This document shows positions 24,121 to 35,413 of a stretch of 64,000 nt of DNA, one piece after another; the first letter of the stretch is position 1; the number at the start of each line of letters is the position of its first letter. Origin of the DNA: Lantana camara. Taxonomy: Eukaryota; Streptophyta; Magnoliopsida; Lamiales; Verbenaceae. The stretch spans positions 89,912,001-89,976,000 of the forward strand of contig CM074856.1 of the NCBI GenBank assembly GCA_037501455.1, in the 5' to 3' direction. The notes under the pieces are model-generated. The model did no database searches and was not told where the DNA came from. It saw nothing but the letters and a program-made list of their open reading frames with translations. The translations under genes were made by a program, and so were the position numbers.

Positions 24121-24413
24121 GGAGGAAGAAGGATGTATTGATTGAAATTGCTAATTGTGCACGGAATTGTTTTTGTGATCACCTAACTCACTAATGAGTT
24201 GAATGATTGTACACTTTTGGTGAAAGGTTGGAGATTTGCCCTCACTCACCGGGCCACGTATTGAAGTGATCGTGATTGAATTATTAAATTGATTAGTTGT
24301 AATCTCGGGCGAGTCCTACTTTTCTATTGAACTTATATTGCCTTCTTTTTAAAAATCTTACCCGAGATTATAGCTTGCATGGTAATTGCGCATATATTTA
24401 TATACCCCTCGCT

Positions 24414-24471
24414 CAGTCCGTGTTGGACTGACCCCTCAACTTTTCAGTTTTACAGGATCGAGCTAGGCGGG
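24414..24471 (+). promoter_or_regulatory. Hairpin, polypyrimidine tract, candidate 3' splice site
   Basis: CAGTCC (24414-24419), loop GTGTT, GGACTG (24425-24430), then a pyrimidine-rich stretch and TTTTACAG/G near 24455, then GCTAGGCGGG (24462-24471). The same order occurs in Q, F, Y, K, L and T. Confidence 0.55.
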
Positions 24472-25589
24472 AATTAGAGTCTAGCTTGTCTTTTTTTCGG
24501 GTCTAGCACTTCACCTCATATTTTGGTTCAGGTATTGATACTTCTTATATTTTGTATTATGCCTTATTCATGTTGGATACGATATTGTATTGATATGTAA
24601 ATGTTGGTATCTATTAGTGTGACACCCCGAACGGAGGGCCCCACATCCCCCGAACCGAGACCCCGGTCCACACATGAAATGGAAGTCCATACATGAACCA
24701 AGCTCACGGTGAACGGAGACAGAATAAAAAAAACAACTTGTTAGGCGGGACTAGACCCTGTACCAATCAATTCAACAAAACCAAGAATGCGGAAGCAATG
24801 TAATCATGCAATCACAATCCAATAAAAATTTCAATTCATACCAGAATGTAAATACGGATTCAACTAGTTCAAGATCATGTCCTAACCTGTCCCGAATCAA
24901 TACAATGCAATAACATATAAACGGGTTCAACTAGGGCCCTAGAAACCTGTCCCGAGTTCAATAAAGTAATAACTATACAGAGTGGCTTATATAGCCCAGT
25001 TACAAGCAGGAAATAAAGGTACGGTACGATGCAATGCAAACAAGACCAAGACTCAATCAAAGACTTCAAAAGACTCCCGCCTAACGACCACAGAGCCTGC
25101 AAGACAGACACTAAAAACAACGAGAGGGAGGGGTCTGCCAACTGACTGAGTGAAGGGTGTACACACGCATATACATATATAATCAGGAAATCAGGCAGGC
25201 ATAATTCCACTATACGTTTTAGGATTAAATAAACAGGAGAGAGGAATCAAGATTAAATCAATACGTACGGGTGGAATTATGTCAGGGCATGCAAGTCACA
25301 TAAACGAGATATAATATGCATGTGTCGATATCCGTACGCCTTTGTTGATGCCCACTTTACCTATACGATCCACGAGCTCCGGTGCTGAACAGGGACTGAG
25401 ACATACCAGAGGTTACGGATATCTATGCTTAACATTTTAGGGGACCCAGCGAGAACGGGTAATTAATCCATCCTGGACTCCTCTTTTCACTCATTAAATG
25501 ACAGGTACAAGCAGGTAATCAGGAAACAAGAGTTATAATTAATTATCAGGCGGGAAAAACAAGTACAAATTAATCTCCTTTCTTCGGGT

Positions 25590-25795
25590 ACAATGTGGCC
25601 GGTAGCTAACCTCCACATCCGCGCATCAGGGTGATCTTCGGGTTGATGACTCCCTCAGATCGGAGCCCCATCTCCCACCAAACCTCCTGGTGGGTATCAG
25701 GGTAGTCCAACAGGATGGGACCTGTGCAAGAGTTCACCGTCGGCCCGATGCATCCCCGGTTCCCTCAATACACAAGCCCCTGGGCCCCAGGAACA
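25590..25795 (-). other. P1-P4 structured RNA domain (E)
   Basis: P2 is clear: CCCACCA (25674-25680), loop AACCTCC (GGAGGTT in element sense), TGGTGGG (25688-25694). P1 pairs a GGGGCTTGTGTA-like arm with a TGCACAGGTCCC-like arm using G.T pairs. The enclosed GGGCCGACGGTGA is conserved. P3 and P4 are weaker than in D. Confidence 0.6.
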
Positions 25796-25802
25796 GGTAC
25801 AA

Positions 25803-28685
25803 CGTAACGTCCCAAATCTTTTTTTTTAAACCAAACCAAAACGAGTAAGTTGATTAAGATATTGGGACATGTTTAAAATTTCGATCGAATAACTTATGTG
25901 TTAAATATTATTCTATACCTAAAATAAATTTGAATAAGGTGTGATTTAATTAATTAACTCAATATCTACTTCGGCATGGTGGAATTATGTAATAGGTGAT
26001 TGGTTGATTTAAAACTATTTAATTGACTATATTATACGTGAAAAAAAATAAATAAATATAATACTTAATCTTAATTTCTCGTCTCCTATTGTGATCGAAA
26101 CTTGTAATGTCTTATTAGGATTCAAATGATTAAGAATTGTTATTTTAATGATTAAGTTGGGTGTTGTGATACAAGTATATTGTTGTACTTATATATATAT
26201 TAGTATATCACTCCTCCGTGTAAGAAACTTAATTGCAAACGAATAATTTTCCTCCTTTGATGAGTCAGGCTCAAAAGTTGCTTATTCAATTTCATTAGAT
26301 GACAAGTGGTACGTTTCCCCTCTATCTTTACATATTTTTTTATTTGATTACTACTTTAGTAACTTAGCATTCTGTCGAAAACTATGAACAGCCTTACATT
26401 AATTGTGCTAAAGAGTCCTTCCCAAATCTAATTTCTACCATTTCGTTTGCCCAAAATTTTCGTATTTCTATATACCAACTCTGGTAAGTACTTTAATCTA
26501 TTTAATTATTTAAAATTCTTATTTAGATCTTGTTATTTTTATTTTAAAGCTCTAACTTTGAATATTTTCTGATTTGAATTGGCCTTTACAATTATAATTA
26601 AGATCTGCTAATAAAACATTAATATTATTGGTTTAATTTTAGAAGTTATTTGCCTGAATATACTATGCCCGGTTTTGGCTCAGACCATGAAACGAGGTCA
26701 TACTTAATGTATATATATGAAAAGAAATAATAATAATTATAAGATTATAAGACTGATATCAAATTAATTAAATTTGAATAGTTGTCATTAATGCCTTTAG
26801 TATGTTTGTTCAGAAAAATAAATTTGCTTCGTTATTATATTATATGCATGTATACATGTATGAATATAATAACAATATATAAATGGTGTTTTGTCTTAAT
26901 CCTTTTCATTAATTTTTTTTCCATGTGCATAAATTTTCATTAAAATAAGTATTATGCATTAATTACTGAATTGAATGCAGACGGTTGCCATGAATTCTCG
27001 GGAATTCTAGTAGTTAATGGTTCATATAAATATTTCCCTTTTTATATTTAGACATATAAGTGATTTGTTGGGAAAGCAAACCAAATGTGATAAATATTAT
27101 TAAACCTCTATTACGTTATTTGTATGCATATATTTAAAATACTTGTGTTTTGTTTCCTTTTGTGTAAATTGGTTAATCCGACTCATGCTGTTATAAACTT
27201 TGAACTGCAGTAGGAACCATAATAGAAATGTTCTCACAATCTATCAATTTATATGGTATTATAAGTATGTGTTAATACTGGAAACTCTGAATAACTTTTA
27301 TTCCTGAAAACATGATCCAATTTTTGAAAGTATTACATGAATTATTTTATTATTTAAACTTTATTTTGTGCTCAATTAAATTGTTTACATGCCTAATTCC
27401 TAGTGTGGTCTAGTAATAGCCGTACGAGTCAGTCGTGCTATAATTTAAGGTCATGTGTATGTTACAGGTGTTCCTAAGGGGGAGCCCTGATCGTGTTGAT
27501 CGTGTTGTTCTTTTGCAACCCTGTGGAGAGTTCAAGGTGAGGGATTTAAAATGTTTTCAACTGGGGTCAAAACATATATTATGTAAATATATATATCTTC
27601 TTAAAACTCAACTCTTATTTATTGAGTTTGATTTTCGACTCGTTGATACTATATATATAAATAGTTGTTTTATAATATTTTGGTATTTTGTTGAAAAATT
27701 GGATTTCCTTATAAAAATGGGTTCTTGTTATATTATATATACGTGTGAGTGAACGAAAAGTTTGATCTTGAACCGTGAAACTGTTAAGAGAAAGAAAGTG
27801 TTTGAAAGTGTGAAAATATTTTGAAAAGCGAGTAATGATCTAATAGAACCCTTGGGGACGCCCTTGGGGAATATGGGCCCGAAGTATCTAGTGGGTGAAG
27901 CCCGGAGGTGTGCGCCAAAGGCTGATCTTTACTACGTACTTCTGTGAAGCTCTGTACGGGGCGTAGCCGGAGGTTGGCTACGACACGTATAGAGTGAGGT
28001 TATTGGTACCAGGGCATATTGCCCCTATCTGTGTGATCGTGTAGTTGGTTGAGGGGCACCTCGACTAACAATTGGAGGGAGAAGGCTGGTTTATGTCTTG
28101 TGTTTCTTGTGTTCAGTGTGTAAAAGGTTGGAGAACTTACCCGTACTCGCCGGGTTACTGTGATTGATCGATCGTTTTGATTATTGGTTCACAAGTGTGT
28201 TTTCATACAACTAAAAGCTATCCCTTCTTATACATTTACACATTAGTTTTGAAAATAAGGAAAATGTGAACCAAGCTTGTGATCTTGTTTAAGTATATGT
28301 ATAACCCCCTCACTTAGTCCTTTTGACTAACGTCCCTTCTCTTCTGGTTTTGGCTTCAGGCAGACGTGAAAAACGGCAAGTTTGGACTAGGTCACCAGGT
28401 GCCGTATAGATAGTTTGTTTTGAAGTCCACTGTTTTGGAATTTCTCCTCCGTGGGAAAGTCAGTATGTATAGTTTATGTACCTATACCTAATACCGTTGT
28501 CGTTCGTCGTCGGCCTTGTCGGCCTTGTAAATGACTTTTGTGTTTGAGTGGTGTTGTTTTTTTTTATGTTTGCGCTATGCTTGTGATTGTTCGTTCATCT
28601 CCGTTCGCTGGGAAAGATCTCGAGTGAAGGCCCAAAGCTAACACTCGGGGTATTTCTCGGTGCGGGATGTGGCTAGGGCGCCACA
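25803..28685 (+). mobile_element. L: solo LTR (2883 bp)
   Basis: Starts CGTAACGTCCC (T of the usual TG replaced by C), ends GGGCGCCACA; TSD TACAA (25798-25802 and 28686-28690). No PBS, PPT or coding region. It contains AGGTGAGG, then the P1-P4 domain, a TTAGTC/GACTAA hairpin (28314-28330) and a candidate 3' splice site GGCTTCAG/G near 28360. Confidence 0.85.
27865..28090 (+). other. P1-P4 structured RNA domain (L)
   Basis: P2: CGTAGCC (27962-27968), loop GGAGGTT, GGCTACG (27976-27982), perfect 7 bp with the conserved loop but a new stem. P4-like: GTTGGTTGAGG/CCTCGACTAAC (28044-28069, two G.T pairs). The AAAGGCTGA segment of the P1 interior is present. It confirms P2 in a distant family. Confidence 0.6.
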
Positions 28686-29588
28686 TACAAGATCCACACC
28701 GGCTAGCCCAGTGCTAGGAAAGCTGGGGGCAAACAGGAATATCTCGCAAAACAGGCTAGGATTAACACTACACAATATATAAATCATTTCCGATACATAG
28801 CCGGTATATAAGATATGGCAAGGTTTTATATGAAAATCATTTGGTTTGTTTAGAGCATGCAAGGTTATAGGTCATTTATAAAAGAAAACCCTCACCTCCA
28901 AGTGCAAGAAAGACCAAGAGAAGGACAACGAAACCGGAAAGTCTCCACCGAGGAGATCACTATGCAAGAAGGACAATGACAATACTCGTGAGACAAGACT
29001 CAAAATGGAACCAAGTAGGATGCACGGAGATGTTCATGAAGTGGTGCATCATGTCATGGCATGATTCAATATGCATTAATTCAAAAATATGTTATGAAAT
29101 GGTGTGATCGTGTTCATGAGCACAAGTAATGTCATTTAGACACATCAATGATTTAATCATTCAATTAGACATGTATACAATTCATGTAAGTCAAATAAGA
29201 GGTTGAGGAGGTGAAAGGAAAGCGATAAGACGGGTTTTGGCAAAGTTTGGCAAAAGCTAACAATTTTTGAAAATGTGCAAGTGGAAGGAAAACTGGAATA
29301 TCTTGAGTTATAGAAGTAGGAATTGAGTTTTGTTTCTTGGAGCTGAAACTAGACACATAGACTTTAAAATGGTATATGGCTCGACTCGTGGTTCAAAGCG
29401 AGGTGAAAATGGCGTAGGCTCGAAGTTGAGCGAAAGCAGATTGTCGGTAATGTGGCGACATAAACAAGAATTGATTATATCTCCCAAATTAGAAAGGATA
29501 ATGAGTTGATTCCAATTGGAGGTTGTTCTAGACTTCAAAAGGTTTCCAACAGCTCAAAAATCAGGTCAATCGGAGGTTGTATGACGGA

Positions 29589-29715
29589 GTACCTGGCCGG
29601 GGAAAAACAAGACGGAAATTTACCCGGCCGGGGAGAGCAGGTGCAGAAACCTTCTGTACTAAACTACCGCCCGGGTAGTTTTGTGGGCAAAAATCTACCC
29701 GCCCGGGTAGATTTT
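29589..29715. repeat. GC-rich palindromic hairpin array (E)
   Basis: Units: an imperfect GTACCTGGCCGGGGA type near 29589; TTTACCCGGCCGGGGA near 29620; AAACTACC/GGTAGTTT (29661-29681); AAAATCTACCC/GGGTAGATTTT with loop GCCC (29690-29715, perfect 11-bp arms). Confidence 0.8.
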
Positions 29716-30453
29716 CTGGGCAAAAGAAACGCATCAAAAACAGGGCTAAACACGGGAGAAACCAAAATTCAACAAAACCACCTCAAACCTCAACCAAAAT
29801 ACTCCAAATTCAAGGCATAAGTTCATGTATGCATGCTCTAACATATATCTCAAGTTCAAGTCATGAAATCAAGTATATAACAAGTTGCCATTAAAGCACA
29901 TTCAAGCTCCATCAATGGAGTTTTGAGCCACAATCAATCAACGATCAAGATTTCAATAATTAAACGACAAGGGAGCTTAAGAGAACAACCTATATCAATC
30001 TTGGAACATAATATTCAAGTATGAGAGCAAGGAAGCAAATTTTGACATATTATCACTATTCGTCATCTTCCCCAAAAAGGCACTTAGGCAAGGATTCAAG
30101 TTGCAAGATACACATAGAATTAAAGCACGTAACGAGAGGAATACAATGGTTACCTTAGATCGTTGATCGGACGGTTGGATCTTGAGAACCCGAGCTCAAA
30201 GGGTTTATGGCCAAAAGGGGTGTTTGCTTCTCTTCTTCTTCCTCTTCCTTATTTGTACGTGTAAATGAGGGAGGGAGATGAACTTGGCTCCTTTTTGGGG
30301 CTGAGTTAAACGGGTCGGATTATACGGGTAGGGTCGAAAGGTATCCGGTCCATTCGGATCGGATTTTAAAATGGTAGGGTGATCAAATGGCTTAGAAATT
30401 AAAAGGCTAATTCATTGAATCCGAATCATTGAAACGAACTCAATGTTAAGGTT

Positions 30454-30522
30454 GGAATTCGAATCCGAATTCCCGAGCTCAAGGTAGCTACGAAGGCCCA
30501 AAACACCCTAATTAAAATTAGG
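30454..30522 (-). other. Two promoter-side hairpins (E)
   Basis: GGAATTCG/CGAATTCC with loop AATC at 30454-30473, then CCTAATT/AATTAGG with loop AA at 30507-30522. In Q and X the second position instead holds GCTAA/TTAGC within the GGGGGCTAACGAGC segment. Confidence 0.65.
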
Positions 30523-30928
30523 TCCCTAACGAGCAATTATTAGACAATTGAGTCTAAGAATAATTTAAATAAATTCTAAAGCGCACGTAATTAAATAGAG
30601 TTACACGTTCACACGTAGGCATGTGATTCGCTTAAATCATGTAGTTACCGAATTAAACTCTCTCGCGACGTCGTACCTGGCTTGCCGGAAAACTAGGGTG
30701 TCACAATTAGTAAATATGTAAATATGGTAACTATAAGTATTGAATGTTATTGCTTCCGCTTTTATTGCTCCGAATTGTTTATTGGTATTAATTGAGGGTA
30801 CCCGCCTAGCTTTTGAGTTTTTTTGTCACTCGTTCGCTATAGTTTTGGTTCATGTACGGATCATCCATTTCGTGTGTGGACTGAGCTATAATGCGGGGGT
30901 GTGGCATCTCGGCTTTCCGGGTGTTACA

Positions 30929-31649
30929 GTGTATGCCTAATTTTAGGTTATAAATTGTTTAATTCTTAAAATTTTGAATAGTAAATGTTTTCAATAGTAA
31001 TTTTGACTTTTTCATCAACATTTATTAGTATAATTTCGAAATTAATGTAAAAATAATTATAAATTGAGTTTTGAAAATATTAAAGAAGGATTTTATCCGA
31101 ATTTTCCAAAAAAATCGGCAATTTCATAAACGTTTTCTAAAATGTGACCTACATTTTCAAGTTAAACCCTAATTTTCATTTCAAATACTTATAATTAGGA
31201 TCATAATGTGATTAATAAATATTTGATTAGTTAGAGAATTCATAAAACCTAATTCATTAAAGAAATTCCCTTAAACGGGTAAAATTAGGGTTTACGTAAT
31301 ATTCTCTAACGTGTTATACTCTATGTGCTTACTTGAATAGAACAATCAGATCTAATGTGTTACACTTTTAAGTATGAATATTATGTACCTTATGTGCTTA
31401 TTTGATTAGAATAATTAGAACTTATTCCTAAGGCTATAGTAGTTAATACTTTCAGGCAAAATTAAGACCGAGGAATGGAATCCACATGACTCTATCTGAC
31501 TACCGGTATTAGGTGAGGGTTAAATGTTTTCAACTGGAATCATGCTTATACATATATATATCTATATAAAATTATTTTCAAACCTACCTATTATTTATGG
31601 TTTACTACCCGATATATATAATACTATACTACAATATGGGCACCGGAAT
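30929..31649 (+). mobile_element. P-element LTR3, part c
   Basis: Matches LTR2 from about 6677 to 7394. Cut by T with TSD GGAAT (31645-31649 and 42774-42778). The uninterrupted target CACCGGAATCAACG is visible in LTR2 at 7386-7399. Confidence 0.9.
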
Positions 31650-31969
31650 TGTAACACCCCTATATTTATTCTCATATATACTTCTAATAAATTTACTATA
31701 TAATAATAATTAATATTTTAAATGAGTTATAGTATCAACTAAGGATTAATATCTCTTATGGTAATTAAGTTTTGATGGACTCAAAACCATCAACCTTCTA
31801 ATCCATTGTCTTGAAACAACGATTTAGTTGATGGTTTTCTCAAATCCATTGTCTTGAAACAACGGTCTAATTGATGGTTTTCTCAAAACCATTAGCTAAA
31901 AACCAAGGATTGTTGTTGGGTTTTCTCTAAACAATGGGCTAGAGATTGCATGTGATTGGTTGAAAATTT

Positions 31970-31980
31970 CCATAAATAGG
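31970..31980 (+). promoter_or_regulatory. TATA box of T LTR promoter
   Basis: CCATAAATAGG is the only TATA-like motif placed before a plausible leader; the start site would fall near 32000. The copy in the 3' LTR is at 40349-40359. A short upstream ATG (32026) lies in the leader. Confidence 0.6.
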
Positions 31981-32451
31981 TTGGGAATTCAAGAAATTTT
32001 CTTCATCTCCAAAACTTGCGTAAACATGGCTTCTAAGATTTCTGTACTTACACATATAGTTATACGTATATATTAGCTTTCATAGACCTCTTCTTCAATC
32101 AAGCCAATCTTGCTCATTCCTTAGCCAAATCCTATAAACTCATATATCATTTTCATCGTTTCGACGAGACGATCGCGATAGAGTAGACGATTTCTAGTTT
32201 CGGCGAATCGAGAGTAAACTTTGAAGGCCCGTAAAGCTGCTGCGCACTCCAATACTCTTCCCGGCTAATTTTCTGGCAAATTTCGACTGAGCTTTAGACG
32301 GTTGGGACGGTCTTGGAAAAGCGAGGCTAGTAGTGTCTCTGTGTTGGTCAGAAAACAACTCCGGCGAAGCTGCGAAGACGGCAAACTAACGGCGACTCAA
32401 GGTGGAAGTGGTTCTTGGTGAAATTTTAGATCAAAAACTTTAGCAACTAAG

Positions 32452-34112
32452 GTATGTTTCAACCTAGATAGCATGTTTATGCAATTAGTTCTAAGAAATA
32501 TGGAATAAATCAGATTTAATATTTAGATTTAAGCGACTGTAGGATTTTAGAATTTATGATTTCAGCCTAGTCTGTTTATTACCGTAACCTTATTTGCTGG
32601 GATTACTAATCCATGGGTATTATAGGTTGTTAATATGACTTGGATATTGGCTAATATTTGAATTATGAATCGCTAATATTAATGATATGAAAATTATAAA
32701 TATTGAACTAATCCAATTTAATTTTAGGTTTAAGAAAATCTTGAATTTTAAATTACGTTGTAAAAATTAAAGTTTCATTGTTGGATTTCTTGAGAAATTG
32801 ATCGGAAATTAGTAAGTAAATTGAACACCATATATACACACACGTAACTTGCAAATATCTGTACAGTGGATTCATAAGAGATAATGTTGTATTATTATAA
32901 TTATTAACACAATTCTAAAAATGGATATTAGTAAAACTAAAGACAAGATTTTGTAAATCCATTGGAAGTATCACAATGTCGTAGGACTTATCAATCCACA
33001 ATATTAATGGTTTATAATTAATGATATGGAAATTGTTAATAATAGATGATAATAAAACTGTGCTGAGTAATAACCAACCATTGAGGTCATTTTATTAATA
33101 ATGATTTAGGTTGTTAGAGAAATAAATCTATTGAAAAGGTTTAAACTTGTTAATAAATAAATACTATTATATATATGCACGTAACTCAATTAGTTAATAA
33201 ATTATTTTTGATCTAATCTCTGCACCCATGACGCACAGTAGGTAATTATGTTGTAATAAAATAGTTGTTATTATTTAAACAATTATGAACAGTATAGCTA
33301 TTGATTGTTTTAAAACCAAAGCTTGCACAAGAAGTAAGGGTTGAGAATTTTATTAGTTACATTAATTAAAATAGTAATTTATTTGTAGCATATTAACTTA
33401 GCAGCAACAACGGAAATTGGTTAGTAAATATTTTTGAGAAATGGTAGTACGTAAGCAATTAATAATCTTGGTATGATTATAAATTAATAGGTGACAGTGC
33501 AAGGATCCGAATAACTCTTAAAGGATTAAGAAGCAAGTAAGAATTTCAGGTGAGGTTTCTTGAACCTTCTCATTTGTGAGCTTTACCATACCCTTCTTTG
33601 TTGGAGAACAAATTCTGTTTCATCTTCGATATAATTTCTCATAATTAAATTGATCATGAACCCTTATTGCTTGATTGAGCTATCCTTGCTTATTGTTGTT
33701 CACCAACCTTCAAACTTGAATTACCATTTGAATGATTAGATATTCTTGATTGTTCTGTTACCCATCTGAAGGAGAATTATTGTACTGTTCTGGCGGCTAT
33801 AGGGGATCCTATGGTACGTATTGTTCCCTGGGGGTTCCCTTGGAACGACTATGCGGGGGCTCCCGCTAGTCACATTGATTGAGTGTCCGTGTTTGGCCAA
33901 TACGGAAAGAGGCGATAAAAGGATGGACCCGATCTTGATATGAAATATTCTGTCTTCTTAAACCTCACTCATTACTGAACCTTGAAATTAATTACCACCT
34001 GGTTTTTATATCTTGAATTACTTCAACTTCTATTGTTATTTGATTTCATGCTCACCTCACTGGGTCATTTTGACTCACCCCTCTTTTTTTTTTTTTTTTC
34101 TTTACTTTCCAG
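32452..34112 (+). other. Predicted leader intron within T 5' LTR
   Basis: Donor CTAAG/GTATGT at 32451/32452. Acceptor after a 16-T tract, TTTACTTTCCAG at 34112. Removing it would shorten a roughly 2.5-kb untranslated leader that is otherwise full of upstream ATGs. Unspliced RNA would still be needed as genomic template. No transcript evidence. Confidence 0.45.
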
Positions 34113-34397
34113 ATATTACAGGTAAATAAATTTTGAAGAAGTAATCATTTTGGGGAAGGAATCGGTATCGACTAAGAAGAAATTATAATTATATTGCAAT
34201 ATAATTACGTTTCGTCTATGTTTTGATTAAGTCCTTATTTAAGTAGAGATATTATGTTCTAGTGGATCACTTATGTAATGTTTTAAACTTGGTTATTTAT
34301 GTAAATTACCTTTTGTTTCTTCTTCTCTGATACTTGCTCGACTCAAGTAACAAACCGGGTTCCGAATCAGTGCATTCGGGGTCGGGGTGTTACAGGG

Positions 34398-34409
34398 TGG
34401 TATCAGAGC
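34398..34409 (+). other. Primer binding site of T
   Basis: TGGTATCAGAGC, 3 nt after the 5' LTR end; complementary to the 3' end of initiator Met-tRNA. Confidence 0.95.
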
Positions 34410-34520
34410 TTAGGTTGAACGCCTAAGCTACGCTAGGACGGGGTCCTAGGGATATGGGGAAATTGATTTAGCTTATATTAGTATTAACTTTAAGTTCTTT
34501 TGAATTTTTTTTTTGATAGG

Positions 34521-35135
34521 ATGTCGAGGGACAAGGGTAAAGCAGCTATAGTTATATCTAGCTCGGACTCAGAAGAAGAGATAGGAACCTTGCAGGGGAT
34601 AATACACGATCTTGAGATAGAGATTCAGGATTTAAACAATGAACTTGCTGCGAAAGATAAAGAAATTTGTGATCTGAGAGCTTTAGTGCAAAATTATGAG
34701 ATTACCATTAATGCTAGTAACCAGAAGGAGTTGTGGGAACATCAGGAACGCACTCAGCGTTGGGGTAGGCTCACTGAGATGCAACAACATATAGATAGGA
34801 GAAGGGATTACATAACTCGTCAGTCACAGGACTTCGTAGCCCGCTCAGAGGAGTTCACCCAAATGATAAAAGATTTTAACACAATCATCACTTCAGATAT
34901 GGGTTATCTTAGGGCCAGTTATCCTTACTGTGAGACAGGAATCTACCAGGGGTGGGGTAATGCTGCAGGACCTTCTAGTGTACCAGGGCCAGTTGGAGGG
35001 AACGCTACAGAACCTATAGGACCGAACCCACTTTATGATCAGGGAGTTAATATGGGTAATGTTGGGGATGGTAACGATGGCGATGATGAAGATGGAGAAG
35101 AACCCTCAGAAGACGTAGATGCATATATCGACTAA
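34521..35135 (+). CDS. Accessory ORF1 protein upstream of gag
   Basis: 204 aa from the ATG at 34521; the frame stays open 7 codons upstream but only from a TTG. Residues 9-20 (AIVISSSDSEEE) match the pattern of a SUMO-interacting motif: hydrophobic core, serines, acidic run. Residues about 22-60 are a predicted coiled coil (regular L/I spacing), about 66-125 are charged and helical, 145-175 are Gly/Pro-rich, and 183-204 are strongly acidic. It lacks Gag, zinc-knuckle or enzyme motifs. It lies between PBS and Gag-Pol, in a different frame and 278 nt upstream. Extra ORFs are known from Ogre/Tat elements; one here is less usual. Role unknown; a scaffold or host-protein interaction role is inference. 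Confidence 0.8.
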   Translation: MSRDKGKAAIVISSSDSEEEIGTLQGIIHDLEIEIQDLNNELAAKDKEICDLRALVQNYEITINASNQKELWEHQERTQRWGRLTEMQQHIDRRRDYITRQSQDFVARSEEFTQMIKDFNTIITSDMGYLRASYPYCETGIYQGWGNAAGPSSVPGPVGGNATEPIGPNPLYDQGVNMGNVGDGNDGDDEDGEEPSEDVDAYID

Positions 35136-35413
35136 AGGAGGCAGATTAGTATGTTTCGTATATATATAAGTATAAACTAATTTTGCGGGGTATGTGGTTG
35201 ATTTTTGTACAACCACGGTACTTAATATTAGGTAGGGTCGACTCATTTTCCAATTGATAGACCCTAATTATTAACTTTTGTACTTAAAAACTTTGTACTT
35301 AATCAAAGTTGCTATATATAAAAGAAATATCTTTTTGATATAGTTAATATTATCTCATCTCAGTCTAACTCGAAGTGACTTGATAATCATTGTGATTATC
35401 AAATGTTTAGAAA

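Larger units (their letters stand above)
24618..30705 (-). mobile_element. E: solo LTR (3200 bp net) interrupted by L
   Basis: Plus-strand termini are TGTGACACCCC (24618) and GGGTGTCACA (30705); TSD ATTAG (24613-24617 and 30706-30710). Without L and its duplicated TACAA it is 3200 bp with no PBS or PPT. It carries the GTTAGGCGGGA (24740-24750)/TCCCGCCTAAC (25076-25086) pair, P1-P4 domain, hairpin array, and a donor-like site near 30150 on the minus strand. Confidence 0.88.
21977..30928 (+). mobile_element. D: solo LTR (2859 bp net) interrupted by E
   Basis: Starts TGTAACGCCCCGG, ends GGGTGTTACA, TSD GTGTA. Removing E and its duplicated ATTAG leaves 2859 bp with no PBS or PPT, hence a solo LTR. 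In order: leader and donor-like GAG/GTATAT near 22480, hairpin array, P1-P4 domain, CAGTCC hairpin, candidate 3' splice site, and GCTAGGCGGG/CCCGCCTAGC pairing (24462-24471 with 30801-30810, once E is removed). Confidence 0.88.
31650..34394 (+). mobile_element. T 5' LTR
   Basis: 2745 bp from TGTAACACCCC to GGGGTGTTACA. Alternating AT-rich palindromes at 31772-31920, TATA box, leader, predicted intron, hairpins GACTA..TAGTC with inner GCGGG/CCCGC and CCGTGTT/AATACGG in 33835-33920, and GGGTCA/TGACTC at 34062-34076. Confidence 0.95.
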
